NCBI GenBank assembly: GCA_027886185.1
Contig: WOAB01000583.1
Coordinates: forward strand, 5,828,001 to 5,892,000
From: Rheum nobile
Taxonomy: Eukaryota > Streptophyta > Magnoliopsida > Caryophyllales > Polygonaceae
Length of the DNA stretch: 64,000 nt
Direction of reading: 5' to 3'
This document shows positions 1 to 9,670 of the stretch, piece by piece. The notes beneath the pieces were generated by a model. The model worked only from the letters and a program-made list of their open reading frames with translations. It searched no databases and was not told where the DNA came from. A program made the position numbers and the translations under genes. Within the stretch, counting starts at the first letter, position 1. The number at the start of each line of letters is the position of its first letter.

Positions 1-330
1 GGGCAAAGAGCTAAAAATAAACACATTACCTCAACGGATTCTAACAGCAAATACTTTCATCGAATTGCTACTGGGCGAAGAAACAGGAAAAAAACATAAA
101 GAAAATTACAAGCATGGATGTCACACAAATCATCGGACATGAAAATGTTAAAAAAGAAATACAAAGAGACTTTGAAAAAAGATTAAAAAAACAACATATC
201 TCCCAAACAAAGATTGAAGAAGCTCTAAAAGTCTTAGAAACTGAGGTAACCCAAGAGGACAATAATCAACTCATAAGACCAGTGACAAATGAGGAAATAA
301 AAAAAGCACTGGATAATATCAAATAAGACA

Positions 331-2289
331 AATCTCCAGGGCCTGATGGAATGCCATCTGGCTTTTACAAAAAACTATTGGCATATTATAAACCCATACA
401 TCATCTGAGCAGTTAAAAGCTTTTTCCAGTCGGGAAAATTATTAAAACAACTCAACCACACTTTTATAACACTAATTCCCAAATGTGATAACCTAAGCTC
501 AACGAATCACTATAGACCAATCAGCCTCTGCATACAGTCTACCAAATTATATCAAAAATACTAACTGAAAGATTGAAAACCATTATCTCTAAGTTAATTC
601 ATCCACTACAAGGAGCCTTTACCCAACAAAGAAGTATCCAAGATAATGTCCTCATTGCCCACGAAATTTTTCACTCCTTTCGGAGAAAAAAGGGCAAAGA
701 AGGCTGGGTAGCTCTCAAACTAGACATGGAAAAAACATATGACAGAGTTGACTGGGAATTTCTACAACAAACACTCACAAAATTCGGATTCTGCCAAAAA
801 TTCATTAACTGGATCAAAGAATGTACTCAAACAATATCATTCTCAGTTATTGTTAACAACGGACCCACCGAACAATTCTTCCCTAAAAGAGGATTAAGAC
901 AAGAAGATCCACTATCCCCATTTTTATTTATCTTAGGAGCTGAGATTCTGGCACGCCAATTACAAAAAACAACATTAGATAACAAAAATTCCCTAGGCAT
1001 AACAATTAACCGTAATGGTACAAAAATCTCATTCTTAGCCTTCACATATGATATCATCATCTTCTCTTCAACAAAACAAATAGTCTGCACCAGAATCAAA
1101 CAAATCATCAACGGATATTGTGAAGTGTCCGGACAACTAGTCAACTTCCATAAATTTGTGTTCCAAGTTACAAAAAACACAAGCCATACAATAAAAGACC
1201 AAATTCAACAAATATTTAATGTAGTCTCAACAACAGGACTCGATAAATACCTCGGATGCCCAATTATTAATGAAAGAGTAACACCCTCTACTTTTTACCT
1301 CTTATAGACAAAACGGCAAAATAACTAACTAAATGGAAGGCGAACACACTATCTCAAGAAGGCAGAAAGGTCCTAATTGAAGCAATACTCTCTACTCAAC
1401 CGAGCTACATAATGAATTTTTTTTTCTACCCTCAAGCATACATAAAAAGTTAGACAAAATCAACCGAGAATTCTTCTGGAATAAGGAAAACAACCATACA
1501 CCATTAATAGGATGGAACGGAATATGCAAACCAACCAGCAAAGGAGGACTCGGTATCAGGAAAAGCGAGGACATGAACAAGGCATTACAAATGAAATTAC
1601 TCTGGAAACTTGTAGCTGAACCAACTAATATATGGGTCAAAATTATCACAGAAAAATACCTCAAAACAAAAACAATACTCGACTATGAAAGGAAAAAGAA
1701 CACCAATTACTCATGGCAGTGGAGTAACGTGACTAAGCTATTACCCGAATTTAAAAATGGAATCTAATGGGAGCTAGGAAATGTGAACACAATCAACTTT
1801 TGAAAGGACATCTGGCTTCCTGTAGGGAAGTTAATTGACCATGCAAATAACACAACTGTTATAGACAAAACCGAAAGAGTTTCTAATTATCTTAATAATA
1901 ATAAATCCTGGAAAACCCAAGAGTTACAAAAATATTTTGAGAAGGATATTGTAGACATCATCCAAAACAAGCAACTACCCAACAACCTATTCCATGATAG
2001 ATTATATTGGAAACATAATAAAAATGGATGGTTCTCAACCAAAAACGCTATAACTATGATATACGAGAACAAAGGATTATCTGATACTACCCTAGACTGG
2101 ATCTGGCAACTTGACATCCCACCTAAAATCAGAAACTTTCTATGAAAAGTGAGTAAAAACGGCATACCAACAAAATTAAAACTCCGTGAAAGGCACATAG
2201 ATGTCCCCCTTGAATGTACAATGTGCAGTAGGACCGACGAAGACCTAATACATATCTTGTACAAATTTCCAAACACCAAAAACCCTTAG
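331..2289 (+). pseudogene. L1 reverse transcriptase and zf-RVT region, broken
   Basis: The longest open piece (573-1307, 244 codons) holds the RT core: GAFTQQRSIQDNVLIAHE, then KLDMEKTYDRVDW, then GLRQEDPLSPFLFIL. The catalytic FADD box reads F-T-Y-D, so the first aspartate is replaced by tyrosine and the enzyme should be dead. A second piece (about 1510-1767) carries the NGICKPTSKGGLGIRKSEDMNKALQ region that follows RT in plant L1 proteins. A third (about 2030-2289) carries the zf-RVT signature with W-QLDIPPKIRNF and C-TMC-SRTDEDLIH. Known family role: target-primed reverse transcription. Frames change between pieces. Confidence 0.85.
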
Positions 2290-2305
2290 AAGCATCGACC
2301 AAAAA

Positions 2306-3094
2306 ATGGAACAAACACTAAACAATATAAGCACGGACAATAAAAACCACTCCCAACTCCTCAGTGAAATCAAAGACAAGACGAATATGGGAATATTAGA
2401 AACAATATCAATCTGTTGGTGGAGTAACTGGTACCAAAGAAACCTGAAACTATTTGGCGATCAAAACAAACCCAAAATTACGAATCTTAAAGAATTCATT
2501 CTAAAACAACAACAAGACTGGAAAACAACAAAGCTAGACAAAGAACCTGAGAATCACATCAAAAACCTAAGACGACAAGAAACTAGAAGGAAGAGAAAAA
2601 ATATCAGATGGACAAAACCACATATAAACAAGTACAAACTCAACTCCGATGCGTCTAAAAATTCACAAGGACCCACTACTTTTGGATACATCATTCGGGA
2701 TCATCTAGGCCAACCAGTTTCGATGGCCAATGGCTCCTTGGGGAATATCTCCCCAATCCTAGCTGAAGCTATCTCAATGCGTTATGACATTCGAAATGTG
2801 ATTCAGCTAGGGATCTCAGATATTGAGATTAAGGGCGACAACATTTGTCTTATCAATGCCTTAAACGGCAAATGGGAATGCCCATGGGAAATTAAGCTGA
2901 TTGTCTTTGACATTCTGCTCAACTTGCGACACTTCTCTTCTTGTCACATCTCCCATATTTTTCGGGAAATTAATACCGTGACCGACTTTATCGTTAAACT
3001 TTACCACATATCAATTTCACCAAATTGCGCAGCCATTATAGATCTTAGTGATCTCATCCGCAATGATGCTCTAGGGCGACCCACATCAAGATAG
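2306..3094 (+). pseudogene. L1 C-terminal RNase H domain (RVT_3 type)
   Basis: This open frame of 262 codons contains a plant L1 RNase H domain from about residue 108: KLNSDASKNSQGPTTFGYIIRD, then LAEAISMRYDIRNVIQLG, IEIKGDNICLINAL and HIFREINTVTDFIVK. These match the D-E-D pattern of RVT_3, although the last motif normally reads (N)xxAD-xLA and here reads TVTDFIVK. The first 100 residues correspond to the linker after zf-RVT. It is no longer fused in frame to the RT fragment upstream, so it counts as part of a dead LINE and not as a separate gene. Confidence 0.8.
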
Positions 3095-3140
3095 AGGAGT
3101 TCCCCTAATTTCTTTCCTTATCAAAAGAAAAAAGAAAAGA

Positions 3141-3972
3141 TTGCACTACCCCATGTGAATATAACAACAAACCATTTATTTATCATGATTATTTTCTTTT
3201 GATTACTTAGAGTTCTATTTCATAAAATTTATAAACTGAACTTGAATCTTTTAAATAACCTTAGTGTTCAACTTAAGTTCATTGCTCGAATGATAATTTC
3301 TAGCCGTACTTTACTGTAAAAATAAAATAAATAATGAGTAAATTAAATTGTGAGTATGGAATGAAGGTTTTTAAAATTGGTATGAACGGAGTTCTAACTA
3401 TCAACAATATTCTACTTTAAAAATTGTGAAATTATGTAAAATTGGATTTGTGGAATCAATCTTTGAGGTTCATTCATGGATAAATTGATAAATTCAATTT
3501 ATCAATTTCTTGAAAAAGCAATGGATCAATTTCATAATATATCAATTAATCAATTTCGTAACAAATCAATTTTCTGAAATTCATCCGTAGAGTTAAACCA
3601 AAACTTCAATATATTCTAGTATTATATCGGTATAAGTTCTAATGATGTAATGTTTTACTATGATTCATTACAAAAATTACTGTTAAAAGAATTTTTTTTG
3701 ATGGAACTGTTAAAGATTAAGTTAGTTTGATTGGATTTTTTTCGTAAAGATTTGATAAGATATTAAAGTTAATTTATTTTAAAAAAGTAAATTAGAAGAT
3801 ATATTTTGATGACATTTGATAAAAAATAAACAAAATCAACTAGGTGGACGAGGTGGCAACCTATTATTCAATTAATAATTGTTATGGAAGGAGATCATTT
3901 AATTTATTAAATTAATTTTTTTAAATAAACAAAGTTCAAAATATAACTAATGTGGGATTCACAAATTCTAAC
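3141..3972. other. AT-rich DNA without recognisable genes
   Basis: No ORF with family similarity was found. Around 3480-3580 there is a cluster of short, locally repeated ATCAATTT/AAATTGAT words, which looks like local slippage and not a named element. Confidence 0.6.
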
Positions 3973-3984
3973 TTTTCTTAAAGG

Positions 3985-5162
3985 GACTTAATCAAGTGAG
4001 AATGAGATTTATGGTGTAAAATGAGAATAAACCTCCACTCTTGGATGGACTTCCATCCAAGAATGGAGATAAAAACTTCATTTAAGTGGTCATGTGGATA
4101 ACCAGCGGTCAACGCCGACCATTTATTTTTCCGGGCCAAATATTTTTTTTGGGACAAAATTTTCATTTTCTGGGCCAACATTTTCTATGCACATTCCTTG
4201 CAAAAGTTATGCACATTCCAACATGATTTCATGCACTTTTGACCGGCGTAAACCGGTCATTTTTTTTTTACGAGACCATTTTTTTTTGACGATTTTTTTT
4301 ATCCGGCCCAAAATTTTCTATGCACATTCACGCAAGATTTCATGCACTTTTAACCGTTCAAGGTTTTTTCCCTCCTAAAATGTTTATTTTCGGGGCCCAA
4401 ATTTTTTCCGCACATCCAGTGCAAATATTATGCACATTCAAGCCATTTTGCATGCACATTCAGTGCATTACGTGTGAAGTGCATACGTCTATGTATGGAT
4501 AATGGCTTGTATGTGCACATGATTTGTACTAGAACATACAATGCAAACATTATGCACATTCAAGCCAATTTGCATGCACATCCAGTGCATTACGTGTGAA
4601 GTACATACATGTATGCGTGTATGTGCATGCATAATGGCTTGTTTGTGCACATGATTTGCACTATGAGTGCATATATCGGGTTTGTGTTGAAAATGTGCAT
4701 GAGTTTTAGACCGTGTGTGGATGAATATTGAAGTGCATGAGTTTTTGCATGTATGTGCACATAGAATAGTATACTTGTGCATTTATTTTTGTACTAGATG
4801 TGAAATTCATTTAGTTTTTTAACATGTGTTGCTCTTTTTTTTTCAAAAGTGCATGATATTCTAATGAAATGTGCATAAATTTAACAAGGAATACGCATCG
4901 AAAATTTTGACCCAGAAAATAAAAAAATTGTCCCAAAAAAAAATGGGCCCAAAAAAAAATTAAAATTTGGCCGGTCAACGCCATCGTTGACTGCCAGAGC
5001 CCGACGTTGACCGACAATGGAGGTTTGATCAAGGGGTCATGTGCATGACACATGACCCCTTTAATGAAAGTTTGATTCAAGCCCTTGAATTTGTCTCCAT
5101 CCTAGGGCTATAGGATCATTCTCATTTTATACCATAATGATCATTCTCACATGATCAAATTC
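3985..5162. mobile_element. Foldback/MULE-like non-autonomous TIR element
   Basis: The two ends are inverted copies. The left begins GACTTAATCAAGTGAGAATG and the reverse complement of the right begins GAATTTGATCATGTGAGAATG. Similarity continues inward through the ATGGTGTAAAATGAGAAT block and the GGTCAACGCC block and reaches the GGGCCAAA / TTTGGCCC stretches (about 4105-4180 and 4910-4990). The arms are therefore over 150 bp but interrupted. The centre is low-complexity DNA rich in ATGCACATTC. There is no transposase, so mobility would depend on a partner. Class assignment (MULE-like) is inferred from long TIRs and the 9-12 bp flanking duplication. Confidence 0.6.
4421..4665. repeat. Two-copy 122-bp tandem repeat in the foldback centre
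   Basis: The block starting GCAAATATTATGCACATTCA at 4421 recurs at 4543 as GCAAACATTATGCACATTCA. Both are followed by a GTGCATTACGTGTGAAG segment and TAATGGCTTG…TGTGCACATGATTTG. The spacing is 122 bp. ORFs crossing this stretch only reflect the repeat. Confidence 0.65.
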
Positions 5163-5175
5163 TTTTCTTAAAAGG

Positions 5176-5693
5176 CAGGTGAGGTGGCATAGTTCAAAGG
5201 CCGACACATGGACGAATTGAACGTGATGACGATACGCATGCGAATTGAACGTGAAGCCGACACATATGATTTAGGCATCTACTTTAATATATATATATTT
5301 AAATAATTTAATTCTTAAATATGAGTACGTATGAATTTGGTGTTTTTTTAACTTCATTTATAGCTAAAATTTCAACCACATGTAATGAATAGGGTGCGAA
5401 CTTGTGAGATTTCGGTAGGTCTATATATGAAACGAGATTTGATGTTGGGAGTAATTGATTTTCGATATAAGAATACGATTTTATGATTAGGCTATTCTCC
5501 TAAAGTTTAATTTTAGTCTTTATAGTACATATCCTTTCATAATGTTATTGGGAAAGGTTGTCCGCGAAAATTGAGTTCGATTGCAGGGTCGCGCGTTGGA
5601 TTTTCGCGTGCTATTCTTAGAACCTGATTTTTCTAGGATAAGTAGAACTATTAGAAGAAAATGAGTACAAGGTTATCCCTTACGGATGTTTAG
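5176..5693. other. Non-coding DNA, nothing recognised
   Basis: No ORF or known element was seen. A short GC-rich patch (about 5560-5625, containing GTCGCGCGTTGG) stands out from the AT-rich surroundings but has no assigned role. Confidence 0.5.
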
Positions 5694-6012
5694 CAACCTA
5701 ACATAATTTTTTAGTCATGCATTTTTTTTTTGGAAAAGGGTTGAATATATTGATGATCAGGGGAGAAAAATATACAGGTTAACAAAAGCCAGTTGAGCTA
5801 AAATTAGCTTTACATCCAGAATTCAAAAGGACCTGATAAACAAAAAGCTAACAAAAGACTAGGATTAGTCGCTTTGTATTTGTAGGTAGTTGAACCAAGA
5901 TCGGGTGACATGATCCACTTTGCTACCTTTGACCGAGAGGCATAATTTCGTCATTGCAATAATTTGATTCATACATTCCTCAACCTAACATAATTTTTTA
6001 GTCATGCATTTT
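5694..6012 (-). mobile_element. 5'-truncated L1 LINE tail, antisense
   Basis: A 32-bp direct repeat (CAACCTAACATAATTTTTTA…CATTTT) lies at 5694-5725 and 5981-6012. The piece between, read on the minus strand, ends with the plant L1 3'-end style sequence GGCTTTTGTTAACCTG…CCTGATCATCAATATATTCAACCCTTTTCC and then a short A run. The start of the minus-strand insert resembles the end of the ORF2 RNase H region. This fits a small truncated retroposon with a long target duplication. Confidence 0.7.
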
Positions 6013-6320
6013 GATTTGGCATGCAACAAAAGAAAAGGAATACCAAGTCGCAACCCAAGATTAGATGGTGACACCTATCAAACACAAATGGACCTCGTTT
6101 ACAGTAAATGATTTTTGAAGAGGCAAAGAAAAAGAGTGTCTAACAAGTAAAGGACAACGCTGAGGCGACGTGCGCCAGTATGGTAGAGTGTATTCGGCAT
6201 GCAACATGTGAAGTCCTCAACATGTCATGTCTAGAGGCAGTAATGGGTAGGAGAGGTGAAGTATGATGGAATGAAGAAGTTTAAGGAAATGTTAAGGCCA
6301 AGATGATGGCATAGAAGAGC

Positions 6321-7900
6321 GTGATGAGCGGCTCCACCAAGGAGAAAAAGGAGGGCCGACTAGAAGATTACAAGGTGGCCAGTAAAGAAGCCAACCAAGT
6401 TGTTGCAAAGGCTAAGGATAGGGTCTTCGAGAACATATACATACCCTTAGACGAGAAGGGCCAAGAGAGATTGCTCAACCGTCTGGTCCAGGCTAGGGAG
6501 GGAAAGAGTAGGGCTCTGGATAAAGTTTGGTGTATTAAAGATGAGGATGGCCAAGTTTTATTATACGACCACCAGATCAAGCAGAGATGGTATTTCTTCA
6601 AGTTACTTAACGAGGGACACATGCCTCCAGAGGGGACTCAGATCACAAGTGTCATGCCGATATACAACATTGTATATCGGATAATGTTGAAAAGTGTTGT
6701 GAGCTTGACCTTTACATGCGCATTTGGCAGTCCATAGAATGAAGAACATGAGAGTTGTTAACCCAAATGACATTCAGGTGGCAAAGGGCCTGGACTGGCT
6801 CATAACACTTTTCAACATTATCCTTAGAACAACTAAAATGCCTGGGGAGTGGAGGTTCAACAAGTTGATCCCACTATACAAGAATAAAGGGGATGTACAA
6901 CAATGCGACAACTATAGGAGAATCAAACCCCTTAGTCGTACAATAAAAATTTGGGATAAGGTTATCGAGTTGAGGATAAGGAAGCTCGTCAGCATATCGA
7001 ATGCCAATTTGTCTTATGCTAGGGAGGTTGATCGTGGAAGTCTTTCACTTGATGAGGTGCTTGATAGAAATTTACATAGAAAGGAAGAAAAACTTGCATG
7101 TGTTTTTTGTTGATTTGAAGAAAGCCTGATAGAGTATTGAGGAAGTGTTTAGAGGCAAAGGAGGTGTTTAGGACATATATTAGAATTTTAAAGGATATGT
7201 ATGACGATGCATGGACCTGTGTTTTTATGTCGAGTAAGGACACAAATTTCTTCCAAATGCGGGTAGAGTTGCATCAGGGATCAACCTTAAACCCTTTCAT
7301 CTTCATTGGCGATAGTGTGTATGTTATTCTCAAACAATATTGTGTTAGTGGATGAGACGAGAGATGGGGTAAGTAGTAGGTTGAGTTTTGGAGATATACG
7401 TTAGAATCAAAGGGATCTAACCTGAGTAGGACGAAGACAAAGTATGTGGAGTTCAGTTTTTGGGATTCAATAGAGAGAGACGTAGAAGTGATACTTAGTG
7501 AAGACATCTATCGAGAAACGAGAGTTTCAAGTACCTGGGGTCCTTTATGCAAAGTGACAGAGGTATAGACGTATATAAAGTATCAGTTCCAAATGGAATT
7601 GCTAAAATGGAGGGGAACATCGTCATTCTATGTGACATGATAATGTCTCTCAAACTCATGGGTAATTTGTATAGGGTGGTGGTCAGGTCAGCCTTGATGT
7701 ACAATGCAAAGTGTTGGCCAATTACAAAGTTGCAGGAACATAGGTTGATGGTGACAGAGATAAGGATGTTGCGTTGGATGTGCAAACACACAAAATTGGA
7801 AAGGATCGGAAACGAAGTCATCCACAAAAAAGTCATTGTGACCAATATTAGGGATAATTTATGTGAATCGAGACTCTGATGGTTAGAGCACGTGCAAAGG
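6321..7900 (+). pseudogene. RTE reverse transcriptase, multiple disruptions
   Basis: Recognisable blocks are VRKAKDRVFENIYIPLDEKG-like linker (6400-6480), MPGEWRFNKLIPLYKNKGDVQQCDNYRRIK (about 6840-6925), RCLEAKEVFRTYIRILKDMYDDAWT (7138-7212), VELHQGSTLNPFIF (about 7264-7305) and FSNNIVLVDETR (about 7328-7365). The FADD catalytic box has become F-S-N-N, losing both aspartates by GA-type changes. Further on come YRVVVRSALMYNAKCWP (7670-7722) and MLRWMCKHTKLERIGNEVIHKKV (7765-7835), both typical of the RTE C-terminus. Frames shift at several places, so no protein can be made. Confidence 0.85.
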
Positions 7901-8367
7901 AGGCAACCTACGCATATGTGAGGGATTGGTACTCGATGAGTTCCATCACAACAAAGGTCGACCCAAGAAGGGTTAATTAAAAAAAAAGTAATTAGACAAG
8001 ACCTCGCTATCTTGGCTCTCATAAAACATGTGGCCAGCTCAAGATAGAGTCATGTGAAGAGATACGATTTGAGTATCTAATATCTAGATTAAGTTGTCTA
8101 GTTTTAAGGGCATGCTTTAGGGTTTTGGGTCGAGTGTTTTTGGGATGTTAGTGATAGAGTATAGAGTCTAGGGATTTTGGGGTTTTCTCACCCTAGCATG
8201 TGTTAGTTTGTGTACATTTATGCATGTTTTTTTTGTTGCGCGCTAGCTTCTTATTTATCTATGATTGGCTTGAGTTTTTTGGGAACATCATCTGGACTTG
8301 CTCAAGGTAAGGGTGCGTACGTCTTGACCCTTCAAACTCTGCTTATATATGTGGGATACCTTAAATA

Positions 8368-8368
8368 G

Positions 8369-8420
<52 letters not shown>
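8368..8420. repeat. (GTT)n microsatellite closing the RTE element
   Basis: About 18 uninterrupted GTT units follow GGGATACCTTAAATA. Position directly after the RTE C-terminal coding region and 3' tail fits the 3' terminal repeat of that family. Confidence 0.9.
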
Positions 8421-9665
8421 ATAGTACATAACCTCAACAAATGTTTGGAACACGTACCTTAGATACCTATAAATACACTATATATACGTTTCAATATATG
8501 ACGAGATACCTCAACTATATTGTTAAGCCTTCGTGTAGTATAAGGACATCGCATCGCACGAACCGTTTTGATTTTATTATTATCCTCTTTGAACCAAATT
8601 TGGTCCACATACCATAGCCTATAAAGGCCGGGTTGAGTAGGATGGTGATTGGACTATAGAGATCAATCATGTGTGGTTGCTATGTACTTTATATACATCT
8701 TTGATTTTTCATATGCGCGCTCGTTATCGTGATTTCATGTCTTGAAACACAAGCTAGTGCTCCATTTATCCTATCCAAAAAGTAAATTCATACAACTCGA
8801 AAAGCCAAATTGATAAGTTACACTTCTTTGGAAAGTGAATGTGTAACCACGATTTGATTTGTATCCAATTAAGTTGTTGATTGCTAGTATTGGTACATCC
8901 CCTCTAACACACGAATGATGATAAACATGTAAAAAATTGACCTGTATTTTTTTTAGGATTGAGACTCGACTCGACCCGGATTTTTAGGGTTGAAATCCAA
9001 CCCGAAAGCTAATGAGTCAAGAAAGTCTCGAACCCGATCTAAACCCTAACTCGACTAAACCCAACCCGAAGTTGACAAATTTGTTATTTTATTAAGTAGT
9101 TATATAATATTAATTATATTATTATTAAGTATAAAACTTATCATAATAATTATAAAAAGGATCCATCAGGTCAACCCAAACCCAAACCCGACCCAACGGA
9201 CCTATTGGGTCAATCCAAACTCGGGCCAAACCCGTTATGACCCGACCAACCCGGAAATTTTAATGACACGACCCGTCCGACCCAGTTGACAAGTGTAATT
9301 GTAACACATCTTATATGCATAATGGTTTTTATTCATAAAAAATCAACTAATTTGTTACGTTCAACGACCGCTTCAACGGAATTATTTATTGTCTTCTTCT
9401 TCGCAGGTATATATTGTTCTCTCTCGTCTTCTTCTTCCTTTCTCCTCTGAGGAAATCAGATCTAGGTCTATCAGTAAGAGTAAAAGATAATACAAAGCTA
9501 TTTCTATCCAATAGACCCCCTTCTAAAATTCATAGGCTCATCCACTACTCTTCTTCGTTGCTTTCTGGATTTACTCAATCTCTCTCTTCTTAGGTTTGCT
9601 TACTTGATAGCATGCTGAAATGGTATCAAAATTGCTTGCAAGTTCATTCGGTGAAGACGTTGATG
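8421..9665. other. Non-coding, including a degenerate GACCCG-rich repeat
   Basis: No coding similarity was found. From about 8955 to 9300 the sequence is dense in CGACCCG, CCCAAACCC and GGGTC words, like the core of the hAT-type MITE at 12715-13052. Clear terminal inverted repeats or a target duplication are not visible here, so it may be an old relative. A pyrimidine-rich stretch at about 9415-9450 has no assigned function. Confidence 0.5.
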
Positions 9666-9670
9666 GTTAC
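9666..9670. repeat. Target duplication GTTAC, left copy (nest 1 host)
   Basis: GTTAC directly precedes the TGTGGGAG end of the left LTR. The same five bases follow the right LTR at 30299-30303. Confidence 0.9.

Larger units (their letters stand above)
1..3130 (+). mobile_element. Degenerate L1-type LINE, 5' end outside the window
   Basis: Fragments of one plant L1 ORF2 appear in the usual order: the pre-RT stretch with a YFHRIATGRRNRKK-like motif (about 45-95), the KSPGPDGMPSGFYKK block (about 331-375), the reverse transcriptase core, the zf-RVT region and a C-terminal RNase H domain. Several stops and frame changes separate them. The endonuclease part lies before base 1. After the RNase H stop at 3094 there is an A-rich run (about 3122-3140), which may be the decayed tail. 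No target duplication can be tested because the left end is missing. Confidence 0.85.
3973..5175. repeat. Target duplication flanking the foldback element
   Basis: TTTTCTTAAAGG at 3973-3984 and TTTTCTTAAAAGG at 5163-5175 directly abut the two ends of the inverted-repeat element. They differ by one A, so the duplication is imperfect, but a 9-12 bp duplication would fit a Mutator-like target site. Confidence 0.55.
6165..8420 (+). mobile_element. RTE-type non-LTR retrotransposon, 5'-truncated and decayed
   Basis: Pieces of a plant RTE polyprotein are present in order: an endonuclease-RT linker with a WNEEV motif (about 6266-6280, preceded by a stop where W is expected), the KEANQVVAKAKDRVFENIY region, the RT and the conserved C-terminus. 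The element ends in a (GTT)n run, as RTE elements typically end in short tandem repeats. The apurinic endonuclease domain is missing. No clear 5' end or target duplication was found. Confidence 0.85.
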
